Origin: AC2028 sp002373595
GTDB taxonomy: Bacteria; Bacillota; Clostridia; Lachnospirales; Lachnospiraceae
Assembly (NCBI GenBank): GCA_946616365.1
Contig: CAMOIX010000029.1
Span: forward strand, 1-30,184
Direction of reading: 5' to 3'
Length of the DNA stretch: 30,184 nucleotides
The position numbers and the translations under genes are program-made. Below are positions 1 through 7,972 of this stretch, in pieces. How positions within the stretch are numbered: position 1 is the stretch's first letter; every line of letters begins with the position of its first letter. The notes under the pieces were generated by a model, which was not told the DNA's origin, did not search any database, and worked only from the letters and a program-made list of their open reading frames with translations.

Positions 1-61
1 TGGCGGCATCGTTCTTCTCTTTCTTGTGCTTGATATTGGCAAATTTTGAATGTCCTGACAT
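1..61 (-). CDS. yebC: YebC/PmpR-family regulator, N-terminal fragment
   Basis: Only the first 20 codons are inside the window; the gene runs off the left edge. The translation begins MSGHSKFANIKHKKEKNDAA, the hallmark N-terminus of the YebC/PmpR family, whose members act as DNA-binding regulators or, as shown for some, as translation factors that relieve ribosome stalling. A good ribosome site (GGAGGG, about 4 nt before the ATG) supports the start. A promoter-like sequence lies between it and the alr stop, so it is probably transcribed on its own as well as by read-through. The identification rests on the conserved N-terminus alone. Confidence 0.88.
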   Translation of the reverse strand, partial: MSGHSKFANIKHKKEKNDAA

Positions 62-112
62 AATCCCTCCGTCTTTGTTACTTTGTACTTATTTTTATAT
101 AACATTCCCTTT

Positions 113-141
113 ATTTTATCATTTTAAGGGCCTATTAACAA
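113..141 (-). promoter_or_regulatory. Promoter upstream of yebC
   Basis: On the minus strand TTGTTA and TAAAAT are separated by exactly 17 nt. The match is moderate and the surroundings are AT-rich. It lies just after the alr stop codon, 52 nt or more before the yebC ATG. No terminator is visible between alr and yebC. Confidence 0.45.
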
Positions 142-144
142 GTT

Positions 145-1290
145 TTACGGGGCTTTTGCGCTCTTTTTATATATATGCGGAAGCCTGGCGTTAAGCAGGC
201 AGACAAGCTCATAATTAAACCTTCCCGAGAGGTCCCCGAGTTCCTCTGCGGTTATCTGTTCTGTGCCGTACCTTCCCAGGAGAACAACTCTGTCTCCGGC
301 CTTTACATCCCCTGCATCCGTGACATCCGCCATGAACTGATCCATGCAGATACGTCCCAAGATCCTGCATCTTTTGCCGTTTATGAGCACTTCTCCCTTG
401 TTGGAAAGAGACCTGGGAAAACCATCGGCATACCCGAGAGGTATTGTCGCAACCGTCATATCACGGTCTGCCGTGAATGTACCTCCATAGCTTATCGTAG
501 TACCCTTTTTGACTCTCTTCACATAGGTTATATGGCTCTCGACGCTCATAACGGGAGACAGTCCCAGTTCAAATCCGGTGACATCATCGGAAGGAGCAAG
601 TCCATACAGAGATATCCCGGCTCTTACCATATCGAGATTAGCCTCGGGAACAGCGATTATGCCTGCGCTGTTTGACGCATGAACAATAGGTATCGGTGCA
701 ATATTTGCTTTGATGTCATCGGTAAATCTCTTAAACACTTCAAGCTGATGATCTGCACTCGAAGGATCCTTTTCATCTGCTTTGGCGAAATGTGTAAACA
801 TTCCTTCGAGAATGATGCCATCATAAGAAGCTGCTTTTCTGACAAACTCCGATCCGGTCTCATCCGGGAATATACCGATCCTTCCCATTCCGGTATCTAC
901 AGGAATATGAATATAAGCGCTGCGTCCCATCTTTTCTGCAGTGGCGGACAGTTTACCAAGCGAATCCTCGTCAAAAATACTTATCCTGACATCTCTTCCG
1001 ATAAGCTCCTCATAGCATTCATCAAAGACATATCCGAGTATGAGTATGGGCTTACCGATGCCTGCATCTCCGAGTTCGATCGCTTCATCCGCAGACGCGA
1101 CGGCAAAGCCCCAAAGGCGATCATCTCCTTCGAGGGTTTTGGCGATCTCCACAGCCCCGTGTCCGTAACCGTCAGCCTTTATGACAGCCAGCATACGTGA
1201 GCTGTCCGATACTCTGCTCTTTAAAATATTGAAATTGGAAACTATTGCATCCAGATCGGTCTGAATAAAACCTCTTTTATAGTCATCCAT
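145..1290 (-). CDS. alr: Alanine racemase
   Basis: PLP-dependent racemase that converts L-alanine to D-alanine for peptidoglycan stem peptides; cytoplasmic. The PLP lysine is K38 in AVIKADGYGHG. The catalytic tyrosine lies in TISYGGTF, followed by the conserved PLGYADGFPR and CMDQFMADVT segments. Two ATG starts are possible. I prefer the inner one (381 aa) because MDDYKRGFIQTDLDAI aligns with usual Alr N-termini; the outer ATG at 1320 adds 10 residues and overlaps the upstream gene's end by 26 nt. The ribosome site is weak for both (a purine-rich AAGGAAG 12 nt before the inner ATG), so translational coupling to the upstream ORF is likely. It is the last gene of rex - ORF - alr. Confidence 0.95.
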   Translation of the reverse strand: MDDYKRGFIQTDLDAIVSNFNILKSRVSDSSRMLAVIKADGYGHGAVEIAKTLEGDDRLWGFAVASADEAIELGDAGIGKPILILGYVFDECYEELIGRDVRISIFDEDSLGKLSATAEKMGRSAYIHIPVDTGMGRIGIFPDETGSEFVRKAASYDGIILEGMFTHFAKADEKDPSSADHQLEVFKRFTDDIKANIAPIPIVHASNSAGIIAVPEANLDMVRAGISLYGLAPSDDVTGFELGLSPVMSVESHITYVKRVKKGTTISYGGTFTADRDMTVATIPLGYADGFPRSLSNKGEVLINGKRCRILGRICMDQFMADVTDAGDVKAGDRVVLLGRYGTEQITAEELGDLSGRFNYELVCLLNARLPHIYKKSAKAP

Positions 1291-1294
1291 CAGT

Positions 1295-1942
1295 CTAGTT
1301 TTCTTCCTTTTTACCGGCATTTTTGCCGCCGAATCTGCTCTCGGGATCGTACTTTAAGTCAAAAAGATCCACCACTCCGGCTCCGAAAATATCGTGCATA
1401 TAACTGTAGATCTCGTGATTCTTAACTTCTTTTTCCTGTTTGCGGATGAGGTTTTTCTTAAGCTCCACTCTGACGTCTGCAACCCACTTCCCGAGTGCTT
1501 CTATCTCGTCGGTATTCTCCTGCATCGTCTCGTAACAATGCTCCATGGTAACGAGCAGAAGCTCCTTGTTGACCTCGTCTATCCGCACAGGCAGATCCAG
1601 CTCCTCATCGCTGTAGCTTTCAAGCTTTTCATTGCATTCCGCGATGAGTCTCTTGTTCTCTTCGAGTTTTTTTTCAGCTTCTTCTCCGCCGCCTCTGGCT
1701 TCATCGGCAAGCGGCACCATCTCTTCCATGAGCCTTTTTTTTATCTTCTTGATCTCACCGGTCTCAGTATGAACCTTGCCCTGGCGCTTCAGCAGATCGT
1801 TGAGCTTTTTCTCGAGTTCTTTGACATCCTCGTTGCCCACGCGGTCAAGAAGCCGGTACCACTTGGGATCCAGCGTCAGGATCGGTACGTTTTTGCCTTT
1901 TAGGGCCTCCCTGAAAAGGTCGGCTTTCTCAATCCCGGTCAA
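1295..1942 (-). CDS. Coiled-coil protein of unknown function between rex and alr
   Basis: A 215-aa hydrophilic protein with no signal peptide or membrane segment. I do not recognise a named domain. The N-terminal 30 residues (ALKGKNVPILTLDPKWYRLL) look folded. Residues about 35-110 and 120-170 are rich in K/E with heptad-like spacing, suggesting a coiled coil, and the tail is basic. The start is a TTG: CGGAG lies 8 nt upstream and no ATG fits. It begins 23 nt after the rex stop and ends 5 nt before the preferred alr start, so it belongs to the rex operon. Placement beside alr hints at a structural or cell-envelope role, but that is inference. Cytoplasmic location is likely. Confidence 0.85.
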   Translation of the reverse strand: MTGIEKADLFREALKGKNVPILTLDPKWYRLLDRVGNEDVKELEKKLNDLLKRQGKVHTETGEIKKIKKRLMEEMVPLADEARGGGEEAEKKLEENKRLIAECNEKLESYSDEELDLPVRIDEVNKELLLVTMEHCYETMQENTDEIEALGKWVADVRVELKKNLIRKQEKEVKNHEIYSYMHDIFGAGVVDLFDLKYDPESRFGGKNAGKKEEN

Positions 1943-1965
1943 ATCAGTATCTCCGTCGGAAATGA

Positions 1966-2607
1966 TTATTCCGCTTTTGTCTCAGCACTTCTGGCGATAT
2001 TGTAGCTGAGCTTCATGAGGCTGTCGGAAAGATGTACATTCTCAACCTCTATTCCCTGGGGAACATTAAGGTCTACATGAGCAAAATTCCATATTGCCTT
2101 TATACCGTTCTCCACCAATACATCAACATACTCAAGAGCGCCTGTCTTGGGGATTGTAAGAACAGCGATATCTATATTGTTCTCTCTGATGAAAGAAGCA
2201 AGTCTGTCCATAGGCATGATCTCGGCATTTCTTACCTTCTGTCCGTGCAGAGCTTCATTTGCATCAAACATACCTTTTAAGATAAAGCCTCTTTTCTCGA
2301 AATTCATATAGTTTCCGAGCGCTTTCCCGAGGTTTCCGGCACCGATAATGATCAGATTATAGCTGTGATCAAGGCCCAGTATCTTGCCAATCTCGCTGTA
2401 GAGATTATCTACATTGTAGCCGTATCCCTGCTGTCCGAAACCGCCAAAATTGTTGAGATCCTGGCGGATCTGAGATGCAGTTACTTTCATAAGCTCTGAG
2501 AGTTCCTGTGAACTGATCCTCTCAATGCCCTGGTCCTTAAGATCTCCGAGGTATCTCAAATATCTCGGAAGTCTCGATATAACTGCCTGTGAAATATCTT
2601 TTTCCAT
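1966..2607 (-). CDS. rex: Redox-sensing transcriptional repressor Rex
   Basis: Homodimeric repressor that senses the NADH/NAD+ ratio and, when NADH is low, represses fermentation and redox genes. The winged-helix domain occupies about residues 1-75 (RLPRYLRYL, SSQELSELMKVTASQIRQDL, FGGFGQQGYGY). The Rossmann domain follows with the IIGAGNLGKALGNY dinucleotide loop. The C-terminal helix (SDSLMKLSYNIA) fits domain swapping. The start chosen gives 213 aa: TGGAGG lies 8 nt upstream of that ATG. The longer start at 2634 has no ribosome site and would sit at the predicted transcription start. First gene of the rex - ORF - alr operon. A Rex-like operator over its own -35 suggests autoregulation. Confidence 0.97.
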   Translation of the reverse strand: MEKDISQAVISRLPRYLRYLGDLKDQGIERISSQELSELMKVTASQIRQDLNNFGGFGQQGYGYNVDNLYSEIGKILGLDHSYNLIIIGAGNLGKALGNYMNFEKRGFILKGMFDANEALHGQKVRNAEIMPMDRLASFIRENNIDIAVLTIPKTGALEYVDVLVENGIKAIWNFAHVDLNVPQGIEVENVHLSDSLMKLSYNIARSAETKAE

Positions 2608-2637
2608 AGTATTTGCCTCCAAAATATAATCCATATA

Positions 2638-2666
2638 ATTATAGGTTTACTCGACGAGATTGTCAA
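2638..2666 (-). promoter_or_regulatory. Consensus promoter of the rex operon
   Basis: On the minus strand a perfect TTGACA (-35), a 17-nt spacer and a perfect TATAAT (-10). The predicted transcription start is near 2631, about 24 nt before the rex ATG, which supports the inner start codon. Confidence 0.9.
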
Positions 2667-2677
2667 ATTTTATACAA
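2660..2677 (-). promoter_or_regulatory. Candidate Rex operator over the rex -35 box
   Basis: Minus-strand TTGTATAAAATTTGACAA matches 11 of the 14 defined positions of the clostridial Rex consensus TTGTTAA-N4-TTAACAA, with both outer TTGT/ACAA arms intact. It overlaps the -35 hexamer, an ideal place for repression. The consensus is recalled knowledge; the match is by eye. Confidence 0.5.
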
Positions 2678-2737
2678 AGTCCGTTCTCTTCTATTTTTCG
2701 CCACTTTATGCTATATTACTGTATTATTGCTTAAGAA

Positions 2738-3955
2738 ATGGAATGGGTTATGGATCCCGTAGAAAGATCGGAAAAAAAAGGCAAAATATCGGGTAAAAAC
2801 ATCGGTGTGATTGCAGTGATCCTCACCGCTCTTACGCTTATCACCGCATATTGTACACACAGGCGCATCCCCTTTATGATGGACGACGAGTGGTATTCCA
2901 CGCTTCTCTGCTCAGACGAACCGATAAGGAACCTGTCCGATATCGTCAAAGCCATGCAGTGGCACTACAACAACTGGGGCGGAAGGATCATGACTCACGG
3001 TCTCCTTCAGATAATACTCCTCTCCGGAGAGCTTGTCGCTGATATCCTGAATACGCTCGCAATGCTCATTCTGTCCTATCTGATCGTTGCCGTTGCTGAT
3101 GTACCCAGGAAATCCAGGCCTTTGGCGCTCTTTATCGCTCTTGCCTCCATAACCGGGCTCAATGCCAACTGGAAAATGAGCATGTTCTGGGAAGCCGGAG
3201 CAGCCAATTATCTTTATATCACTATATTTATACTGCTTTTCATACTGCCATATCTGTATATCCTCAGAGGTAAAAAGATAAGCATCCCCGCTCCCGTCCT
3301 AAGCATACTCATGATCCCGCTCGGATTTATCTGCGGATGCAGTAACGAGAACATGGGGCCCGCAATGTGGATACTTTCCCTATGCGTCATCATAGGATAT
3401 TTCAAAGGATCCGGACAGTTTGAGGGTTCTAAGCCTGCTGTTTCGGACCTTGTGTGGATGATCATCGGAAATGCATTCTGTCTTATCGGAAGTATCGTAT
3501 GCATCGCAGCACCGGGCAATTTCGCAAGAAGTGCGGAAGCTCCGGATGCCTCTTTAGGAATGCTTTGGAAGATCTTCCTCAGGTCCTATTACGAGTGCAG
3601 AGCATTTTTCGAGTATCTGATCCCTTCGATACTTGTATTCATCATATTCGCTGTATGCTGCAGGAAGACGACCGGGAAATACGGCAAGGATGTACTTCTT
3701 TTCCTTGCATGTGCGCTCCTTAGCTTCGGCGCTATGTTCTTAAGTCCACACTACCCGGACAGAGCCACATTCGGCACCATGATCATGATCATATGCGCTG
3801 CTTTATCCCTTTTCGGTAAGTACGCATCCGATGATGAATTCGAAAAAGATTTGTTTTCCCGCAGGATGATACTCGTTACATCTATGATCATCTGGCTGCG
3901 CGGAATGTACTTTATGTGTGAATATCTCGCAAATTTCAAAGGCTGGATCCGATAA
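2738..3955 (+). CDS. DUF6056-like polytopic membrane protein
   Basis: A 405-aa integral membrane protein with about 9-10 hydrophobic segments, the first at about residues 21-40. Right after this first helix is MDDEWYS (residues 48-54), followed by NNWGGR (78-83), then FWEAGAANYLY and a CGCSNENMGP motif. This layout is that of DUF6056/GtrII-like membrane proteins. They resemble polyprenyl-phosphate-sugar glycosyltransferases, in which an acidic pair after helix 1 is functional. Role in glycan or teichoic-type decoration is inference. The ribosome site is poor; the start could be this ATG or the one four codons on. Divergent from rex; its stop is immediately followed by the ATG of the ABC-F gene, implying coupling. 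Confidence 0.8.
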   Translation: MEWVMDPVERSEKKGKISGKNIGVIAVILTALTLITAYCTHRRIPFMMDDEWYSTLLCSDEPIRNLSDIVKAMQWHYNNWGGRIMTHGLLQIILLSGELVADILNTLAMLILSYLIVAVADVPRKSRPLALFIALASITGLNANWKMSMFWEAGAANYLYITIFILLFILPYLYILRGKKISIPAPVLSILMIPLGFICGCSNENMGPAMWILSLCVIIGYFKGSGQFEGSKPAVSDLVWMIIGNAFCLIGSIVCIAAPGNFARSAEAPDASLGMLWKIFLRSYYECRAFFEYLIPSILVFIIFAVCCRKTTGKYGKDVLLFLACALLSFGAMFLSPHYPDRATFGTMIMIICAALSLFGKYASDDEFEKDLFSRRMILVTSMIIWLRGMYFMCEYLANFKGWIR

Positions 3956-5869
3956 ATGATACTCTCATGTCAGAATATATCTAAAGAGTTTGTAACAGGC
4001 GTCGTATTGTCCGACGTCTCTTTCCACATCGAGAAAAATGATCGTATAGGTCTCATAGGCATAAACGGAAGCGGCAAGACCACACTCCTTCGGATCATAA
4101 CGGGTGCGCTGTCCCCTGACTCAGGTTCCGTTACATTTGAGAAAGGACTTCGTATAGGTTATCTCGAGCAGACGACCGAGATAAGCGGTGACGAGAGCAT
4201 CCTTGATTACCTGATAAGCGTAAGAAGCGATCTCGCTGAGATGGAGGCAGAACTCCGAAACTTCGAGTCACAGATGTCTCATAAATCCGGTGATGAACTT
4301 ACATCGCTTATGAATGCATATGATCAGCTCTCCGAAAAGTTTGACCGTGAAGGCGGATATACATACAAAAGCGAAGCTGCAGGCATACTCAAAGGTCTTG
4401 GATTTGACGAAGAAGACTTCTCCCGCTCTCTCTCCACACTTTCCGGAGGTCAGAAAACGAGAGTATCTCTTGGCAGGCTCCTTCTTCAGAAGCCCGACCT
4501 CATCATCCTCGATGAGCCTACGAACCATCTCGATATGAAGAGCATATCATGGCTCGAGGGATATCTATCCTCCTTCCAAGGTGCTGTGCTTATCGTATCT
4601 CATGACAGATATTTCCTGGACCGTATAGTAAACGGTATCGTGGAGATTGAGAACGGGAAGTCCCTGGTATTTACGGGGAACTATTCCGACTTCGCACACA
4701 AAAAAGCAGAGCTTCGCAAAGCTCAGTTAAGCGCATATCTAAATCAGCAGCGCGAGATCGAGCATCAGGAAGCTGTAATAGAAAAGCTCAAATCATTTAA
4801 CCGCGAAAAATCCATAAAGTGTGCCGAGAGCCGTGAGAAGATGCTGGATAAGATTGAAAGGCTTGATAAGCCTCAGGACATTGACGCATCCATGACGCTG
4901 AAACTCACTCCCCGCATCATGAGCGGTGATGATGTGCTCACGGTTAAGGAAATGAGCAAGTCCTATGATGATCTCCTGCTCTTCTCAGATGTCAGTCTGG
5001 GGATCAAGAGAGGCGAGCATGTCGCGATCATAGGTGACAATGGGACAGGCAAGACCACACTGCTTAAGATCCTGAATGGATTGGAAACACCTGACTCAGG
5101 AAGCTTCGATCTGGGGACTAATGTGGAAGTCGGATATTATGATCAGGAGCATCATGTACTCTCTCCCGAGAAAAATCTGATCGAAGAAATATCGGATGCA
5201 TATCCTTCTCTTACCACCACGCAGATAAGGAATACTCTGGCTGCATTTCTTTTTACCGGCGATGATGTATTTAAGAGGATAAAGGATCTCTCCGGCGGAG
5301 AAAGGGGACGGGTATCACTCGCCAAACTGATGCTGAGCGACTGCAACTTCCTTATCCTCGATGAGCCTACGAACCACCTCGATATTTACTCCAAGGAGAT
5401 CCTTGAGGATGCAATAAGAAGCTACGAAGGCACGGTGCTATATGTATCTCACGACAGATACTTCATCAACCGCACTGCTTCCAGGATACTTGAATTATCC
5501 GATCATACATTTACAGGGTATCTCGGAGATTATGATTATTATCTGGAAAAGAAAGCTGAGAAGGCAGAGAGTGCAATTTCTGCAGTATCATCTTCTGCAG
5601 GTGACGATAAGGGGATTTCATCCGGTGCGGCTGATTGGAAAGCTGCAAAGGAAGAAGAAAGCCGTCGCAGAAAGCAGGCAAATGAATTAAAAAAATGCGA
5701 AGAGAAGATCTCCTCGCTTGAAGAACATATGTCTGAAATTGATGCTTCACTATCCGATCCCAAGAACGGAAATGATATCGTCCTTCTCCAGAAACTTACT
5801 AAAGAAAAGGAATCAATTGAGTCCGAACTCGAAGTCCTCATGGACAAATGGACTGAGTTGTCATCGTAA
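3956..5869 (+). CDS. ABC-F family ATPase (YdiF/Uup-like)
   Basis: A 637-aa soluble protein with two ABC ATPase modules and no membrane domain, typical of ABC-F translation factors that act at the ribosomal E site. Module 1 has Walker A GINGSGKT (residues 35-42), LSGGQ and DEPTNHLD. The linker between modules (about residues 240-310, rich in K/E/Q) is the P-site-tRNA interaction motif region. Module 2 has GDNGTGKT, LSGGERGRVSLAKL and a second DEPTNHLD. The C-terminal about 90 residues are Ser/Ala-rich and then coiled coil, as in YdiF or Uup. It could be a housekeeping factor or a resistance-type ABC-F; nothing in the sequence decides this. The ATG abuts the upstream TAA. No clear terminator follows. 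Confidence 0.93.
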   Translation: MILSCQNISKEFVTGVVLSDVSFHIEKNDRIGLIGINGSGKTTLLRIITGALSPDSGSVTFEKGLRIGYLEQTTEISGDESILDYLISVRSDLAEMEAELRNFESQMSHKSGDELTSLMNAYDQLSEKFDREGGYTYKSEAAGILKGLGFDEEDFSRSLSTLSGGQKTRVSLGRLLLQKPDLIILDEPTNHLDMKSISWLEGYLSSFQGAVLIVSHDRYFLDRIVNGIVEIENGKSLVFTGNYSDFAHKKAELRKAQLSAYLNQQREIEHQEAVIEKLKSFNREKSIKCAESREKMLDKIERLDKPQDIDASMTLKLTPRIMSGDDVLTVKEMSKSYDDLLLFSDVSLGIKRGEHVAIIGDNGTGKTTLLKILNGLETPDSGSFDLGTNVEVGYYDQEHHVLSPEKNLIEEISDAYPSLTTTQIRNTLAAFLFTGDDVFKRIKDLSGGERGRVSLAKLMLSDCNFLILDEPTNHLDIYSKEILEDAIRSYEGTVLYVSHDRYFINRTASRILELSDHTFTGYLGDYDYYLEKKAEKAESAISAVSSSAGDDKGISSGAADWKAAKEEESRRRKQANELKKCEEKISSLEEHMSEIDASLSDPKNGNDIVLLQKLTKEKESIESELEVLMDKWTELSS

Positions 5870-5903
5870 AATCATTAGTGGTGGCCTTCATTCATCAATG
5901 ATA

Positions 5904-6371
5904 CTATTGCTTATCATAATACTTCTTCCCGGAATCGGGGAGGAAGTAAGTGCGGATATAACCGTCTGTTGATACAACTACAAACTCATTGGTAGCTTCA
6001 ACATAATAAACATCGTCGCCATCTTCTTTCTCTGTCTTATGAAGTGCATTCGGGTTGCTTACTACCGCAGCAGCCGCAGCCTCATAATCCGCAGCGGATG
6101 CGAATCCCATTTCTATACCGTGCTTTTCATAATGCTGGTTTAAGAGATTCTCATTTCTGAATGAAATATCAGAAGCAGATTCAGATTTAGTTTCCGGTTT
6201 TTCTTCTGCAGATATATCCTGATCCGCTACCTGATCATTCTTATTATCTTCCCCACTATAATAAACATCATTAAAAAAAGAAACAAACGAATCCCTGTTA
6301 TATGCACATATTGCAATAAAAAATGCAGTCACAAGAAGTGCAATCGCTGTTAACGCTTTACTCTTCTTCAT
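5904..6371 (-). CDS. Exported small protein with BECR-toxin-like C-terminal domain
   Basis: A 155-aa protein in three parts. An N-terminal signal anchor (residues about 5-23) comes first, then an acidic, Ser/Glu-rich linker (about 38-70). The compact C-terminal domain (70-155) contains HYEKHGIEMGF, the DYEAAAAAVV helix, ALHKTEKEDGDDVYY, TNEFVVVSTDGYIRTYF and P.SG..YY. This order (H..HG..., then D..Y, then F.V...DG.I.TYF.P) resembles the C-terminal nuclease-like domains of the BECR (barnase-EndoU-ColicinE5-RelE) group in polymorphic toxins; H80, H84, K112 and T141 would be candidate functional residues. The family call is from memory, not alignment. A strong ribosome site (GGAGGA, 8 nt) lies inside the upstream CPCC gene, which it overlaps by 14 nt. 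It converges on the ABC-F gene. Confidence 0.75.
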   Translation of the reverse strand: MKKSKALTAIALLVTAFFIAICAYNRDSFVSFFNDVYYSGEDNKNDQVADQDISAEEKPETKSESASDISFRNENLLNQHYEKHGIEMGFASAADYEAAAAAVVSNPNALHKTEKEDGDDVYYVEATNEFVVVSTDGYIRTYFLPDSGKKYYDKQ

Positions 6372-6687
6372 TATCTGTCTCCTCCGGCAAGGGTCCTCTT
6401 ACCTTTTCCTTAAATCTTTCCTCACACGCTTTGAAAGCCTTATAGTTTTCTCTCGCCTGATTAAGCGATACGGTGTTTGCACCGCCTTCCATTTCAGGCT
6501 CTCCGGTCTGCAGAGGATCATCCTCCCAGTAGCAGACCGGGCAGATCTCATACTCTCCGGACGTTTCCAATGTATAAAAACCACAGCATGGACACCTCAT
6601 TTTTCTATCGGCACCGATCGGTGCCGCAGAAGGTTCCATGCTGCTTTTCTTTCTGCAAATCCTCTTTATCAGATTCTTAAATATCAT
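6358..6687 (-). CDS. CPCC-family cysteine-rich protein
   Basis: A 109-aa cytosolic protein. Residues 31-55 read RCPCCGFYTL...YEICPVCYWEDD, giving Cys at 32, 34, 35, 49 and 52, then GGANTVSLNQARENY. This is the signature of the CPCC cysteine-rich family, presumably a zinc knuckle; its biochemical role is not established. The first 30 residues are basic and less conserved, so an inner start (Met17 or Met30) is possible. The ribosome site before the listed ATG is weak. It starts 14 nt after the icd stop and overlaps the following exported protein by 14 nt. The three are probably one transcript. Confidence 0.85.
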   Translation of the reverse strand: MIFKNLIKRICRKKSSMEPSAAPIGADRKMRCPCCGFYTLETSGEYEICPVCYWEDDPLQTGEPEMEGGANTVSLNQARENYKAFKACEERFKEKVRGPLPEETDNEEE

Positions 6688-6701
6688 TTTTGATCTCAGT
6701 C

Positions 6702-7913
6702 TTATCCAAGGAGTGAATCAAGTGTCTCTCTTATAGCCTTGATGAATCCGAGGCTGTCGAGAATGGTCGGATTCTCACAGGTAGAGATAAGTGACAATGA
6801 CTTGGTCATCTTGCCATCCTCGATAGTCTTGATACATGCCTGTTCAAGCTTATCCGCAAAGGTGACAAGTTCGGATATACCGTCAAGTTCTCCGCGCTTT
6901 CTAAGGGCTCCAGTCCATGCAAAGATGGTTGCCACAGAGTTGGTGGAAGTCTCCTCACCCTTGAGATATTTGTAATAATGTCTCTGAACGGTACCATGAG
7001 CTGCTTCATACTCATACACGCCCGAAGGAGATACAAGCACGGAAGTCATCATGGAGAGATCTCCGTAAGCGGTTGCTACCATATCGGACATAACATCTCC
7101 GTCATAGTTCTTGCATGCCCATATGAATCCTCCTTCAGAACGGATAACTCTGGCTACAGCATCATCGATGAGAGTATAGAAATACTCTATGCCAAGCTTT
7201 TCAAATTCTGCCTTAAACTCAGCATCATATATTTCCTGGAAAATATCCTTGAATGTATGATCGTACTTTTTGGAAATGGTATCTTTGGTTGCAAACCAGA
7301 TATCCTGTTTGGTGCTTACCGCATAGCCAAAGCATGCCCTTGCAAAGCTCTCGATGGACTTTCTGGTATTGTGAATACCCTGGATGATGCCGGGGCCATC
7401 AAAGTTGTGAATGGTCTCCCTGATCTCCTGTCCGTCCTCTCCCGTAAATACAAGTTCTGCTTTACCTTTGCCGGGAACCTTGATCTCGACATTCTTATAT
7501 ACATCACCGTATGCATGACGGGCGATGGTGATGGGCTTGGTCCAGTTGGAAACATAAGGGACGATACCCTTTACGAGGATGGGAGCTCTGAAAACAGTTC
7601 CGTCGAGGATTGCTCTGATGGTACCGTTGGGACTCTTCCACATCTCCTTAAGCTTGTATTCCTCTACTCTCGCCGCATTGGGAGTGATTGTCGCACACTT
7701 TACTGCCACGCCATACTTAAGAGTCGCATTGGCAGAATCAACAGTAACCTGATCATCGGTATTATTTCTGTTCTCAAGTCCGAGATCGTAATACTCCGTC
7801 TTAAGATCGATATAGGGAAGAAGGAGTTCATCCTTGATCATCTTCCAGAGGATCCTGGTCATCTCGTCTCCGTCCATCTCAACGAGGGGTGTGTTCATCT
7901 GAATCTTACTCAT
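6702..7913 (-). CDS. icd: NADP-type isocitrate dehydrogenase (homodimeric, type II)
   Basis: Oxidises isocitrate to 2-oxoglutarate with reduction of NADP+, in anaerobes mainly to supply glutamate. The N-terminus (PLVEMDGDEMTRILW), ATLKYGVAVKCATITP, KSPNGTIRAILDG, ENYDGDVMSD-like NYDGDVMSDMVATAYG and the EAAHGTVQRHY coenzyme loop place it with the roughly 400-aa type II enzymes (eukaryotic and Thermotoga-like), not the E. coli type. Two ATGs are adjacent (7916, 7913). I chose the second because CGGAG is then 5 nt away instead of 2. It lies 59 nt downstream of a GntR regulator gene with no promoter visible between, so gntR-icd is likely one operon. Confidence 0.96.
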   Translation of the reverse strand: MSKIQMNTPLVEMDGDEMTRILWKMIKDELLLPYIDLKTEYYDLGLENRNNTDDQVTVDSANATLKYGVAVKCATITPNAARVEEYKLKEMWKSPNGTIRAILDGTVFRAPILVKGIVPYVSNWTKPITIARHAYGDVYKNVEIKVPGKGKAELVFTGEDGQEIRETIHNFDGPGIIQGIHNTRKSIESFARACFGYAVSTKQDIWFATKDTISKKYDHTFKDIFQEIYDAEFKAEFEKLGIEYFYTLIDDAVARVIRSEGGFIWACKNYDGDVMSDMVATAYGDLSMMTSVLVSPSGVYEYEAAHGTVQRHYYKYLKGEETSTNSVATIFAWTGALRKRGELDGISELVTFADKLEQACIKTIEDGKMTKSLSLISTCENPTILDSLGFIKAIRETLDSLLG

Positions 7914-7972
7914 CATTTCTCCGTTCCGGCGTGATCTGTATCTCCGCCAATCTTATTACTAAACAGCCTGTC

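Noticed and set aside
5930..5960. Inverted repeat near the 3' end of the exported BECR-like gene, considered as a terminator for the convergent ABC-F gene
   Set aside because: It lies in coding sequence, is imperfect and has no U-tract on either side.
6978..7934. A 318-codon plus-strand open frame opposite icd
   Set aside because: Complete overlap with a highly conserved icd, no ribosome site and no recognisable domain.
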